From positions 1-64,000 of the forward strand of contig JAGBDZ010000019.1 in the NCBI GenBank assembly GCA_017937215.1: a stretch of DNA of 64,000 nt, in the 5' to 3' direction. Position 1 is the first letter of the stretch. The number at the start of each line of letters is the position of its first letter. Below the pieces are notes generated by a model, which worked only from the letters and a program-made list of their open reading frames with translations, was not told the origin of the DNA and made no database searches. A program made the position numbers and the translations under genes. Positions 1 through 8,493 of this stretch are shown piece after piece. The stretch is from Akkermansia sp. GTDB taxonomy: Bacteria > Verrucomicrobiota > Verrucomicrobiia > Verrucomicrobiales > Akkermansiaceae.

Positions 1-28
1 ATAAACAGAACGCTCATGCGAATCTGCC

Positions 29-185
29 ACCCCGCCAGCTGGCGGGGTTCCGGTTATTTTTTATTCCAAACCCAGAGTTCCGCCGCTAACGCGGCTCCAC
101 TCTGGGCTATGGATATGTCGCCCTGACGGGCTCAGAATTCCGCTCGCCTACGGCTCGCCAAATTCCAATTTGTCCGTCACCACCA
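29..185. repeat. Cluster of short hairpins at window edge
   Basis: Three adjacent inverted repeats are visible. One is an 8-bp stem (ACCCCGCC/GGCGGGGT, 29-48) followed by a T-rich stretch, terminator-like. The second is a compound hairpin at 71-106 (CCCAGAGT/ACTCTGGG with an inner GCCGC/GCGGC). The third is a short GCCCTGACGGGC stem near 121-132. The sequence near 163-180 (AAATTCCAATTTGTC) resembles an internal part of the MITE-like elements found elsewhere in the window, so this may be an eroded REP-type region. No gene is seen in bases 1-259. Confidence 0.4.
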
Positions 186-259
186 ATACGGATAACACAT
201 CAATTTTTAATTGCCTCATCAATAATCGGGGTAGAGGAGCGGGGACGAGATGGAGATGC

Positions 260-1294
260 CTAATGCTCTTTACTGTTCTTCCGGCACGCGAACCAGAGCA
301 GAACGAGGGCAATCAAACCGGGAACCAAGGTATATGTCCAGGTTATCCAGTTATACTCCGAGTAGGGGAGGAGCAAAAACGCACTAGCCACCAATGCAGT
401 GAGCAGGACGCCCAAAAGTATGGAAACGTAGGTTGCCCGCACCCATCCCCGTTTCTGCATCAACAGCACGCCCGGAAGCAGGCACAGTGTTATCGCCCCC
501 TGTAAACAAAGAATGTAGAAGCAATATTCCCAGACCGGCATCAGCAGCAGCCCCACGGCAGGGCGCATCCGAGACCATTGCTGATACTGCTCCTCCCCGC
601 GAATAAGTCCGCAGCCCTCACCTGTGAGGTCCAGCACGTTGCCTTGCTGACGGCCTACCATGTGGCGCACCCCACGCCAAGGTGACGGAATCCGCCTATA
701 TCGGAACTCTGCGTATTGAGTTGCAAGGTTGGAGGTATCATCTGTGCGTAGGGTAATGCCATGCGCCGTTCGGGATACCACGCGCCCCTCCCATGCTGCC
801 GGGAGGGTCATTTCATCGGGATTGATGTATTCCCCGCCCAGGTCTTCCCAGAAAATTTCCCGTGCGCGGAGTGAGTAGGCACCTGCTTTCACATCAGGGG
901 CAAGAATCAAAGCCTTTCGAATACCATGAAGTTCCTTATAATAAACCCGCATCCGCCCATCTGAACATTCCGGCCTGTAATAACGATTCAAGGCGATAGT
1001 GTTCTCCTCTCGCAACCCGAAAATTTCATCCACCACCGGGCCACCCTCTGCAACCAGTTCGGTGACTCGCATCTTGACCAACTTGCCATCCAGTGCCGGG
1101 TTCACCTGCTCCGGTGTCGTTTCGTACACGGGCTCGCTGCTCACGCTTTGAGCAACATCCGAATACATGAAACCGGCCACGAGAATGCCACACAACGCAA
1201 CAATGGCAAGCACCGCCGCCGCGCCCCCCTTCAAAAGGCGGAGAGCGCCATCCGGTCGCACTGCCTTATCGCCGTCTGTCTGGTTCGTCGACAT
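260..1294 (-). CDS. Hypothetical membrane protein
   Basis: 344-residue protein of unknown function. A hydrophobic segment lies near residues 22-46, followed by a polar extracytoplasmic-looking domain to about residue 240. Three further hydrophobic segments follow near residues 250-275, 285-307 and 315-336, so the predicted form is a four-span membrane protein with a large external domain. It is the last of four co-directional minus-strand genes (from 4418 downward) with gaps of about 30-50 bp, suggesting one transcript. No catalytic motif was recognised. The start ATG at 1294 is preceded by an AAAGAGAT purine stretch that could act as a weak ribosome site. Confidence 0.7.
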   Translation of the reverse strand: MSTNQTDGDKAVRPDGALRLLKGGAAAVLAIVALCGILVAGFMYSDVAQSVSSEPVYETTPEQVNPALDGKLVKMRVTELVAEGGPVVDEIFGLREENTIALNRYYRPECSDGRMRVYYKELHGIRKALILAPDVKAGAYSLRAREIFWEDLGGEYINPDEMTLPAAWEGRVVSRTAHGITLRTDDTSNLATQYAEFRYRRIPSPWRGVRHMVGRQQGNVLDLTGEGCGLIRGEEQYQQWSRMRPAVGLLLMPVWEYCFYILCLQGAITLCLLPGVLLMQKRGWVRATYVSILLGVLLTALVASAFLLLPYSEYNWITWTYTLVPGLIALVLLWFACRKNSKEH

Positions 1295-1343
1295 GCCTAT
1301 CTCTTTCTACCCATGTTGATATTACACGGCATGGAATTCTCCA

Positions 1344-1832
1344 TCACTTTCCGGAGTGGCGCTTGCGATATGCATCGGAGGACAGTATGCTCGAATAGAC
1401 AGGGTATTTTTTCTGAGCTGCCTTGATGAGGGAGAAAATCTCAGCATATTGCGGTTTACCTTCTGCATAATCCGTCCAGAATGAGGTGCCGGGAGGCGGG
1501 AACGGAATAGCCCCACTCGCCAGAAGAAGGGACACTATCTCCTTGTCGTTCTTACGCATGGCTTCTGTCAGGGGTGAGCCGCTCCAGCCCTCGTGGCTCC
1601 ACCAGTCGTTCACTTCTTCGGGGTGTTCCTTGATGCGGCTTATGACTGTCTGACGCGAGGCATCGCTGCCATTCATCTTCTGAATGAGGCGAATCAGCAC
1701 ACTATCATATTCAAAATACAGCCTGTTTCCGAATTCCGGATGGTCAGGATTTCCGGGGTAAACAACCTCCTCTGCCTTTGCAGAAAGAATCAGAAGCAGA
1801 CAACAAGCGGTAATCATCAAGCTCTTGTTCAT
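1344..1832 (-). CDS. Secreted protein with ankyrin-like segment
   Basis: 162-residue protein. The start at 1832 is preferred because it puts a clean signal peptide (Lys-containing n-region, LLLILS core, AKA/EE cleavage-like end) at the N-terminus. An in-frame ATG at 1856 would add eight residues. The stretch around SPLTEAMRKNDKEIVSLLLASG has the spacing and Leu pattern of a single ankyrin repeat, fitting the larger ankyrin protein upstream in the same gene run. The remaining part carries no motif I recognise. It is probably exported to the periplasm and co-transcribed with its neighbours. Function unknown. Confidence 0.65.
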   Translation of the reverse strand: MNKSLMITACCLLLILSAKAEEVVYPGNPDHPEFGNRLYFEYDSVLIRLIQKMNGSDASRQTVISRIKEHPEEVNDWWSHEGWSGSPLTEAMRKNDKEIVSLLLASGAIPFPPPGTSFWTDYAEGKPQYAEIFSLIKAAQKKYPVYSSILSSDAYRKRHSGK

Positions 1833-1864
1833 ATTATTTCGTGCATCAGAATCCATGTGGAAGC

Positions 1865-2830
1865 TTAATTCGAAGGGGCGGCGGGCGTCCAGGCATCATT
1901 CACCAGCTCCAGCGAGCGGAAGTCATACTCCCTGATACGGGAGCCCTCGTATGCTCCGGTCCGGGGATTGAACTGCTCGATGTGGAATCGGAGCTTGTCA
2001 CTCAGCTCCACAAAGACAAAGGGCACCACCATGGGAAGCTCACGCGCCCAGGGGCGGTCAAGGCTTATCCACGCACCCTTGGTTTCGAGGGTTTTGACCG
2101 CGATACGGCAGCTGCTGCCATCCGCCGCGATGCGTTTGAGGCAGCCGTTGAGCGCATAGGCACCGCGGGCACCGGTGCGCCCCCGGGCAGAATACAGCAC
2201 GCGCTGCCCGGCATCCCAGGTGGGGGGAGTGCGGCGCCATTTGTGCCTGGGGAAACAGGTATCGAAAAGCGACTTGTCCTCTTCGGTCAAATCACCGCGC
2301 ATGGCGTGTAATTCCCTGCGAGACCAATGCTTGCTTTCAATACCCTCCAGGCTGCGGGTCTGCGGATTAAAATGAACGCAATCCACATACAGCGTTTCAT
2401 CGTCAAAATCAACAATACCCACCAGATTGTAAGCAAACACAAAAGGCACAACGGCGCGATATTTCAGCTCCTTGTAGTTAACCCGTTTAGCGGGATTTGT
2501 CTCAAAGCGTTCGCAGAATAGTTTGCGCAGCGTGCTGCCATCCTCAGCAAGAATCATCAGGCGCTCGCAGAGCACTTGCTTACCGGCCTTGTTCCGCTGC
2601 CAGGAGGATGAGAATTTCACCAGCTTCTCCGCATCCCATCCCTCTGCAACCGGCGCGGCAGCAGTGCCGAAATAGCGGTCGAACAGCGCGGCATCCTCCG
2701 GGGTCACCTCAGAGCAGAGAAGCGTTTCCTTGCACGCAACTTCCTTCATTTCGGCGGCTCCGGCCGCTGGGGGCATCAGCACCAGCGCGGCCAGAACCGG
2801 AGCAAGCAATTTCATGGATAATGGCAGCAT
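1865..2830 (-). CDS. Secreted hypothetical protein
   Basis: 321 residues with an N-terminal signal peptide (LLAPVLAALVLMPPAAGAAE). The start at 2830 is backed by an AAAGGAG Shine-Dalgarno sequence 6-8 bp upstream. The mature part seems internally duplicated: two segments share a pattern of aromatic, 'VPFVF' and 'FNP.T....EG' motifs (VVPFVFAYNLVG...VHFNPQTRSLEG versus VVPFVFVELSDK...EQFNPRTGAYEG), about 120 residues apart. Several cysteines could form disulfides. No enzyme motif was found. It lies between ankyrin-type genes in a probable operon, so a shared envelope role is possible but unproven. Confidence 0.7.
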   Translation of the reverse strand: MLPLSMKLLAPVLAALVLMPPAAGAAEMKEVACKETLLCSEVTPEDAALFDRYFGTAAAPVAEGWDAEKLVKFSSSWQRNKAGKQVLCERLMILAEDGSTLRKLFCERFETNPAKRVNYKELKYRAVVPFVFAYNLVGIVDFDDETLYVDCVHFNPQTRSLEGIESKHWSRRELHAMRGDLTEEDKSLFDTCFPRHKWRRTPPTWDAGQRVLYSARGRTGARGAYALNGCLKRIAADGSSCRIAVKTLETKGAWISLDRPWARELPMVVPFVFVELSDKLRFHIEQFNPRTGAYEGSRIREYDFRSLELVNDAWTPAAPSN

Positions 2831-2861
2831 GAATTCTCCTTTCCTCTATGATGATGACAGC

Positions 2862-4418
2862 TTATTTTTTCACGGCTTCGGGGCGGGGCGAGCAGCCGAG
2901 CTGCTGGAGCAGCAGCACGCATTCCGAATCGGCCCGGCTCAGGTTCCCGCGGCGCAGCATCTGCTCCAGGCGAGTGAAACCGGCGGGGTCGCATGCGTTC
3001 AAATCTGCCCCGGCTTCTGCCAGCAGACGGATGACGGGAGCACAGGAACGCTGCTGCGGTATGGAGAGGTCGTGCACGTACGGCAGCGCCAGCAGCGGAG
3101 TGAGCCCTTGAGCATCCCGGGCGTTCACATCCGCTCCGGCTTCAATGAGCAGCTTCGCTTTCAGGTCTTTCTGCGGGCAGAAGGAGTTGATGTAGAACAA
3201 GGCGGTGCGGCCCTGGGCATCGCGGGCGTTTACATCAGCCCCGGAGCGGAGCCATTTGTACACCTCGATGGCGGGCTGGTGCGGGTCTGCCACGGCCAAC
3301 ATCAGCGGCGTGCGTCCGGCCTCATCCACCTGCTGAGCCTTCTTTTGCCGCTCTGCCAGCACAGCCTGCGGATTCCCCAGAATCTGCTGAATACCCAGGC
3401 CGAGCTTCTTTTCGCGTGCCAGCATACTGGCGGTTTTGCCGTCCTTATCCTTTCGGGTGGCATCCAGCCCCAGTTCGACAAAATGGCGGGCCAGCGTCAT
3501 ATTCTGCCAGAAATTGGTATTCTCTGTCACCAGATGGCAGAAGTAGGGAGTGTGCCACGTTTCATCATTCAGCACAGCGCCGTGGCAGATGAGCAGATTC
3601 ACCGTTTCGACCCTGGACGGAGTCCGATGCAGCAGTAAATGCCTGAGCCAACTGCTGGTTACCTCCGCATCAATGCCCCTCACACGGAACCCGTGCTGCA
3701 GGAGCAGCGGCACCAGCTGCTCTGAAAACTCACTATAAACCGCGCGAGACATCAGCGTCGAACCATCCAGATTCGGGTCAGCTCCGGCCTGCAGCAACAG
3801 GGCAGCGATGATGACCTCGTTCTTTTTCGGTCCATCGGTAATAATCCCCATGCACTTGGTCAGAGCGCAGGCACGGTTGAAATTCGGGTCGGCTCCGGCT
3901 TGCAGCAGGCGCTCTACCTCGGCCACATTGCTCACCGCTGCAGCGGCTGCCAGGCGAGCCCCCGGGCTTATCGGCACATCGGCTTTCTCAAATTCCTTTG
4001 TCAGGAAATCGTAGGGCCAGTACAGGCAGCAGTTCAGCTCCGCCGCATTCAGCCCGTCTTTATTGCGGGCGTGCAGATTTATCCCGGCATCGCGCAGGAA
4101 CTCGAAGAGCTCTTTTCGGATGTGGTGTTCGTTGTGACCGTCTGCGGCTTTGATAAGCAGCATCAGCGCATTGTTCCCCTCGGCATCCACCGCATTCACA
4201 TCAGCCCCTTTCTGCAGCAATTCCCGCAGGGCGGCGTCCTCATGCCGGAACGCATAAAAGCTCTTGAGCACGGCCTCATGAAACGCCGCATCCAATGCCG
4301 CCACAGGCGCTGCCGCCGGCGCGGCCTCCCGCGGCTGAGCCGCTGCTGCGGAGACAAGCGGCGAGGCTAATGCCAAAGCCACAAATACCTTGATAATATA
4401 ATTGTTCGCTGCCATCAT
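2862..4418 (-). CDS. Secreted ankyrin-repeat protein
   Basis: 518 residues with a signal peptide (VFVALALASPLVSAAAAQ), so it is expected outside the cytoplasm. The rest is mostly ankyrin repeats. Typical units are 'GADVNAVDAEGNNALMLLIKAA', 'AGADPNFNRACALT' and, near the C-terminus, consecutive 'GADVNARDAQGRTALF' and 'GADVNARDAQGLTPLL' repeats. Ankyrin repeats are protein-protein interaction scaffolds; the partner is unknown. It is the first gene of the four-gene minus-strand run, with a promoter candidate at 4441-4468 and a mobile element about 180 bp further upstream. The two near-identical C-terminal repeats suggest recent repeat duplication. Confidence 0.85.
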   Translation of the reverse strand: MMAANNYIIKVFVALALASPLVSAAAAQPREAAPAAAPVAALDAAFHEAVLKSFYAFRHEDAALRELLQKGADVNAVDAEGNNALMLLIKAADGHNEHHIRKELFEFLRDAGINLHARNKDGLNAAELNCCLYWPYDFLTKEFEKADVPISPGARLAAAAAVSNVAEVERLLQAGADPNFNRACALTKCMGIITDGPKKNEVIIAALLLQAGADPNLDGSTLMSRAVYSEFSEQLVPLLLQHGFRVRGIDAEVTSSWLRHLLLHRTPSRVETVNLLICHGAVLNDETWHTPYFCHLVTENTNFWQNMTLARHFVELGLDATRKDKDGKTASMLAREKKLGLGIQQILGNPQAVLAERQKKAQQVDEAGRTPLMLAVADPHQPAIEVYKWLRSGADVNARDAQGRTALFYINSFCPQKDLKAKLLIEAGADVNARDAQGLTPLLALPYVHDLSIPQQRSCAPVIRLLAEAGADLNACDPAGFTRLEQMLRRGNLSRADSECVLLLQQLGCSPRPEAVKK

Positions 4419-4440
4419 AAAAATATTCTGCTACCCATTG

Positions 4441-4468
4441 ATAATACATCCCGGCACCGAATCCGCAA
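4441..4468 (-). promoter_or_regulatory. Promoter candidate for the ankyrin gene run
   Basis: On the minus strand, TTGCGG (4463-4468), a 16-bp spacer and TATTAT (4441-4446), followed by 22 bp to the ATG at 4418. This is a sigma70-type match by eye. Confidence 0.45.
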
Positions 4469-4594
4469 CTAAAAAATGGCAGAAAGTGAGGGCTTTCTAA
4501 TAAATAGACGCCGGCAACGGTCATTTTTGTTGCGCATTTACTTCTTTTTTGTTGTTGCACCTACCCCCGCCGGTAGTTTTCGGCGTGAGAAGCT

Positions 4595-4789
4595 TTGAAT
4601 TGACACATGTGTCCCAAAGTTAGAAAAAAGCGCTCGATAAATTGATGTTTATCGTTATCGGAGCACGGGACTTCAGTCCCGAAATCACGGTGCATTTAAT
4701 CGGGACTTCCGTCTTCGCCCTGCGGGCTACGCCGAGACAAGAAAGTCCCGTGCTTCGACAAACTTTGGGACACACATGTGTTGAATTGA
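4595..4789. mobile_element. MITE-like REP element, copy A (with 9-bp direct repeats)
   Basis: The element spans 4604-4780 between perfect 9-bp direct repeats TTGAATTGA (4595-4603 and 4781-4789). The ends are inverted: CACATGTGTCCCAAAG at the left and the complement of CACATGTGTGTCCCAAAG at the right. Inside is the REP palindrome CGGGACTTCAGTCCCG, then a second GGGACTT...AAGTCCC stem. The loop of this second stem is enlarged by about 30 bp of hairpin-forming sequence (TCGCCCTGCGGGCTA). It occupies most of the 434-bp gap between divergent genes. Compared with copies B, C and D it lacks internal stretches on both sides, so it is a shorter subtype. Confidence 0.85.
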
Positions 4790-4808
4790 GCAATCTCTGA
4801 TTTCCCGA

Positions 4809-4838
4809 TTGACATACAGTCGTCCGGAAATGTATACT
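4809..4838 (+). promoter_or_regulatory. Sigma70-like promoter
   Basis: TTGACA (4809-4814), 18-bp spacer, TATACT (4833-4838). It lies 14 bp before the ATG at 4853. An in-frame TTG at 4838 overlaps the -10 box, so translation cannot start there from this promoter. Confidence 0.7.
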
Positions 4839-4852
4839 TGCGGCGCAAGCTC

Positions 4853-5527
4853 ATGTCGGACCTTACCTTCTTCTGCATATTTGCCAGCACTGTGGCCATC
4901 ACTGTGCTTTGGTGGTGGGTGCAGCGGCCGTTGCTGGCTCGCAGGTGGGTGTATGTTGTGACATTGGGCACCATTGTGGCGGCCGGACTGGTTGCGTACT
5001 TTCTGCCTGCGGGATGGGTGGAAATGCGCTTTGCCGCTTGTCTGCTGGCGATGTGCATGATAAACGCATTCTGGTGGATGCTGTGCACCGAAGGTGTAAA
5101 TGAACCCCGCTGCCGCCACCTGGCCCGCCTGGCGATACTACCGGCGCGTGAAGTAAGCGTGGCCTGTGTTCCCTGCGATTTGTCAGCAGAGGTACTTGCC
5201 CGCAATATTTCCGAGCGACTGCAGGAGCCGGAATCTGTGAATGGCGGAGGCCTTGTTGCTGAGTATGAGGACGATTACCGCAACTGGGATCTTGCTCTGT
5301 ATCCGACCCCCGGAGCGTCCTGGCTGCTGCTCATGTGGACGTATGATGATTTTGAACTGCGCGACCGCGAGGTGGCGGCAATCTGTGCCCGGTACGATAT
5401 CCCTTTCACCACTGAGCTGAAGGGTCGCATGGCGAATGCGCTCTGCTTCTGCCGCGGCGGCAGGCTTGATATCTACCCGGCGCACGCCCGGGAGGATGTT
5501 GAAATCGTGCTGAAACAGATTTGTTGA
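4853..5527 (+). CDS. Hypothetical membrane protein
   Basis: 224 residues. Three closely spaced hydrophobic segments occupy roughly residues 4-20, 28-50 and 55-76, followed by a soluble C-terminal domain of about 140 residues with no motif I recognise. The start is set by the promoter at 4809-4838: the ATG at 4853 lies only about 7 bp after the expected transcription start, giving a near-leaderless message. The C-terminal domain has clustered acidic and aromatic residues (EYEDDYRNWDLALYP) but no catalytic pattern. It is monocistronic in appearance, with 368 bp to the next well-supported gene. Function unknown. Confidence 0.7.
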   Translation: MSDLTFFCIFASTVAITVLWWWVQRPLLARRWVYVVTLGTIVAAGLVAYFLPAGWVEMRFAACLLAMCMINAFWWMLCTEGVNEPRCRHLARLAILPAREVSVACVPCDLSAEVLARNISERLQEPESVNGGGLVAEYEDDYRNWDLALYPTPGASWLLLMWTYDDFELRDREVAAICARYDIPFTTELKGRMANALCFCRGGRLDIYPAHAREDVEIVLKQIC

Positions 5528-5700
5528 TAACTCACCTGATTGCAATAGATTGGGTAGCAAAATCCGCCTTGTTTTCGAATGGTATTGGATAAGGAGGAAA
5601 AATTGCAAATCAGTAAGTTGCCGATATTGAGTTTTTAATGATATAAAAAGCAGGGTTGAATCGTTTTTCGCGCCTGGCGGGTTTGCTAGGCTGGCGGAAT

Positions 5701-5880
5701 ATGAAGGAGCTGCTTGGAAAAATCCGGTGGAGTGCACTGCTGACCGTGGCATTCCCTGTGGGCGTGGGAACAGGTTTGCAGCCTCAACCCATGGTAGTGG
5801 TGCAGATGCCGGGAATTCTTGAAAAGGAACAAATCCGCCCCGGCGCTTTTTTTTATCTTTTCCATGGCAGGGAAATGTGA
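5701..5880 (+). CDS. Possible small protein
   Basis: A 59-residue frame starting MKELLGKIRWSALLTVAF, with a short hydrophobic segment and a basic N-terminus that could be a weak signal peptide or membrane anchor. It ends 15 bp before the ROK gene. It lacks a clear ribosome site and sits where the ROK promoter is expected, so it may be a chance frame. The rest of the gap 5528-5895 holds only an imperfect inverted repeat (CTGATTGCAAT at 5537 against ATTGCAAATCAG at 5604). Confidence 0.25.
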   Translation: MKELLGKIRWSALLTVAFPVGVGTGLQPQPMVVVQMPGILEKEQIRPGAFFYLFHGREM

Positions 5881-5895
5881 TAGCATGTCCCCCAT

Positions 5896-6849
5896 ATGGC
5901 AGAGAATGATTTAAGTATCGGTGTGGATATGGGGGGCACCTCCATCAAGTTTGCCGTAGTACGCGGTACAGAACTCATCGGCCGCGCGGAGCCGGTGCGC
6001 ACGCAGGATTTTGTGTCGCCGGATGCAATTTTTGCTGAGGTGGGTAAGCGTCTCAAGGAACTCATTGCCCGGTTCCCGGATGTGAAAGCCGTGGGCATGG
6101 GGATTCCCGGTTTCGTGGACCACGACCGCGGCATTGCCGATTCGCTGACCAATGTGCCGGGTTGGTATGATGTGCCGGTGCGCGATATGCTGGAGGAAAT
6201 GACCGGTCTGCCCGCCGCGGTGGACAATGATGCCAACTGCATGGCCTATGCCGAATGGAAGCTTGGCGCCGGCAAGGGGCTGAATGACCTGGTGTGCCTT
6301 ACGCTGGGCACCGGTGTGGGCTCCGGCATTGTGGCCAACGGACAGATGTTGCGCGGCTCCCTGGGGGCTGCCGGAGAGCTGGGCCACCTGAGCATTGATT
6401 ACCAGGGGCGCCTGGGCTATTACAAGAACCACGGCGCGCTGGAGAACTACATAGGCCACCCTCGCATCCAGGAGGACGCCGCTGCTGCTTATGCCGCTGC
6501 CGGGCAGGAGAAGCCGCTGGAGGACTGCGCACCCTATCCGCTGGAACTGGCTGCCAAGGCCGGCGACCCCGTGGCCCTTGCCATGTGGGACGACATTGCC
6601 CGTAAACTGGCCACAGGCCTGCTCAGCTGCCACTATATTCTTAATCCCGCAGCCTTCATCATCGGCGGCGGCGTGGCCAAGGCCGGTGATCTGCTCTTTG
6701 AACCGCTGCACCGCTACCTGAAGGCGCAGACCTATGGCCCGCACTATGAAAAGCTGCGCATTCTGCCGGCGCAGTTCAGCAACGAGGCCGGTATCATTGG
6801 CGCTGCCAGGATGGCGCTGGAAGAAGCTGAAGCTCGCGGCAAGGCATGA
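5896..6849 (+). CDS. ROK-family sugar kinase (glucokinase-like), no zinc-motif cysteines
   Basis: 317 residues. The phosphate-binding motif DMGGTSIKFAVV lies near residue 11, with the catalytic-Asp block AVDNDANC at about 114-121 and the LGTGVGSGIV motif at about 138-148. The ExGH motif is present as GELGHL. ROK kinases phosphorylate glucose, N-acetylglucosamine or similar sugars with ATP. The usual zinc-binding CxCGxxGCxE stretch after ExGH is replaced by a cysteine-free sequence (YQGRLGYYKNHGALE). The stop overlaps the next gene's ATG (ATGA), indicating translational coupling. A TAGCAT -10-like box lies 9 bp before the ATG. A paralogue lies at 15041. Substrate unknown. Confidence 0.85.
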   Translation: MAENDLSIGVDMGGTSIKFAVVRGTELIGRAEPVRTQDFVSPDAIFAEVGKRLKELIARFPDVKAVGMGIPGFVDHDRGIADSLTNVPGWYDVPVRDMLEEMTGLPAAVDNDANCMAYAEWKLGAGKGLNDLVCLTLGTGVGSGIVANGQMLRGSLGAAGELGHLSIDYQGRLGYYKNHGALENYIGHPRIQEDAAAAYAAAGQEKPLEDCAPYPLELAAKAGDPVALAMWDDIARKLATGLLSCHYILNPAAFIIGGGVAKAGDLLFEPLHRYLKAQTYGPHYEKLRILPAQFSNEAGIIGAARMALEEAEARGKA

Positions 6850-7742
6850 GTGCTGAGCCCGCAGGGAAAGGCGAATTGAGACTCTGCGCCCGCCTTGGAC
6901 TGGAGGGCGCAGAGGCCGAGTCTCTGCTCGCGGCCATGCGGGCGGGCGTATCCTCCCGCGGAGCGGTGGTGCTCACTGCCCGTGCCCCGCAGGATTATGT
7001 GCCGCCCTTTCCCTGTGCCGAGCTGGCGGCCCCCTGGCTGCCGCCGCGTGTCTATGTGCCGGCGGAGGGGGTGAAGCCCACCGCGTACGGGGACTACGCG
7101 CAAGGCCTGTATTATTCGCTCGATCTTTCCTCCTGCTGGGAATCGGCCTGCCTGGCTGTGGTGCCGCCGCCGGCCACCTCGCTGGATATGTGCGCCGCCC
7201 CCGGTGGCAAGACCATGCTCATGGCCGCGCGTTTCGGGGCGGAAAACCACACGGCAAACGAGGTGCATCCCGGCCGCCGCGGCATTCTGCGCCAGAATCT
7301 GGAGCAATGCGGCATGCCGCAGGTGCGCGTGACCGGCAACCGCCCGGACCAGTGGGCCCGCAGCGGCGAGACTTTTGATTTGCTGCTGGTGGATGCACCG
7401 TGCAGCGGCCAGTCGCTGCTGTGCAAGGGAATCAAGAACCCGGGCTGCCTGGGCTCCGGCATGGTGAACGGCAACGCCAAGCGGCAGAAGGGCATCATGC
7501 TCTCCGCCGTGCAGTGCGTGAACCCCGGCGGGCATATCGTCTACACCACCTGCACATACGACCCCGAGGAAAACGAGAAGGTCATGGCCTACATCCTCAA
7601 GCGAGTGCCCGGCTGGGAAGCGGTGGAAGTGCCCGCTCTTTCGCCATTCCGCTCGCACCTGGCCGATTTCCCTGCCTACCGCCTGCTCCCGGCGCATGGA
7701 TTCGGGGCAGGGGGATTCTGCTGCCTTTTGCGAAAGATTTAA
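6846..7742 (+). CDS. RsmB/NOL1-NOP2-sun family RNA m5C methyltransferase
   Basis: 298 residues. The SAM-binding motif DMCAAPGGKT lies near residues 115-124, the DAPCSG motif (first cysteine) near 184-189, and TTCTYDPEENE (catalytic cysteine) near 233-243. This is the standard double-cysteine layout of 5-methylcytosine RNA methyltransferases. The protein is shorter than RsmB (about 430) and lacks an obvious NusB-like N-terminal domain, so it resembles the short YebU/RsmF-core or Trm4-like members. The rRNA or tRNA target cannot be told from sequence. It overlaps the upstream ROK gene by 4 bp, so the two are probably co-transcribed although functionally unrelated. Confidence 0.85.
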   Translation: MSAEPAGKGELRLCARLGLEGAEAESLLAAMRAGVSSRGAVVLTARAPQDYVPPFPCAELAAPWLPPRVYVPAEGVKPTAYGDYAQGLYYSLDLSSCWESACLAVVPPPATSLDMCAAPGGKTMLMAARFGAENHTANEVHPGRRGILRQNLEQCGMPQVRVTGNRPDQWARSGETFDLLLVDAPCSGQSLLCKGIKNPGCLGSGMVNGNAKRQKGIMLSAVQCVNPGGHIVYTTCTYDPEENEKVMAYILKRVPGWEAVEVPALSPFRSHLADFPAYRLLPAHGFGAGGFCCLLRKI

Positions 7743-7795
7743 ACAAATTCTTCAACGTGTTGCGCCTGACTTATATCAAACCACAAGTAGATTCC

Positions 7796-8314
7796 ATGAA
7801 AAAGAAAATTTTCCTTCTGTTGGCAGCTCTGCTGCCTGTTGCTTTTGCCGCTCCGCTTCCCGAGAATGTTGAGCTGCTGGCCTCCAATACGGTGGTGGCC
7901 CAGTTCCTCGGCATGCAGGAGCGCCCCTGCTATTTCCGCACGGCCCTCTGCCCGGACCGCTGCGACCACGCCGCCAAAGTTGCCCAGTTCCGCGTGCTCA
8001 CGAATGAAGCATACGAGAAGCCCGGCAAATATGGCGATGATAAGGCCGCTGCAGGCAACATGCTGGTGGTCGATGCCCGCAACGATGTCCCCGGCCAGCC
8101 CGATGATATGCGCCAGAAACTCTCCGACCTCAAGCCCGGTCAGATTGTCCGCATCACGCAGAAACACTACTACGGCGACATGGGTGGTGTGCACATGCCC
8201 GTGCGCCCGGTCACGCAACTGGATGTGCTCAAGAATGGCGCCTGCGAGGAAATCCCCTCCGCTCCCAAAGACCCCGCCAACCATGACCACGAGGTCATGC
8301 CCCTCCCGCTCTGA
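7796..8314 (+). CDS. Secreted hypothetical protein
   Basis: 172 residues. The start at 7796 gives a textbook signal peptide (MKKKIFLLLAALLPVAFA, cleavage after AFA). An upstream in-frame extension overlapping the methyltransferase is rejected as antisense-like composition. The mature protein has two closely placed cysteine pairs (around CYFRTALCPDRCDH) suggesting a metal site or disulfides, and a His-containing tail (NHDHEVMP). The sequence FRTALCPDRCDHAAKVAQFRV resembles no family I can name with confidence. It is followed by a terminator at 8338-8364. Probably periplasmic; function unknown. Confidence 0.75.
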   Translation: MKKKIFLLLAALLPVAFAAPLPENVELLASNTVVAQFLGMQERPCYFRTALCPDRCDHAAKVAQFRVLTNEAYEKPGKYGDDKAAAGNMLVVDARNDVPGQPDDMRQKLSDLKPGQIVRITQKHYYGDMGGVHMPVRPVTQLDVLKNGACEEIPSAPKDPANHDHEVMPLPL

Positions 8315-8337
8315 GTGCTAGCAATCATCAAAAATCA

Positions 8338-8364
8338 AAGCCCGCCAACAGGCGGACTTTTTAT
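8338..8364 (+). terminator. Rho-independent terminator
   Basis: Stem AGCCCGCC/GGCGGACT (one mismatch) with an AACA loop, then TTTTTATT. It closes the plus-strand gene ending at 8314 and sits before the convergent minus-strand gene run. Confidence 0.7.
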
Positions 8365-8493
8365 TAACATTTTGACTCGTTGGAGCAATTAGCCCCCACG
8401 ATAAATTGTAATTTAGCGTTCCGCTAAAATTATAATTAACTTCTCTAAATCCCAATTTTTCTATCGAGTCTAACTTTTTAGAGTCCGAATGAA

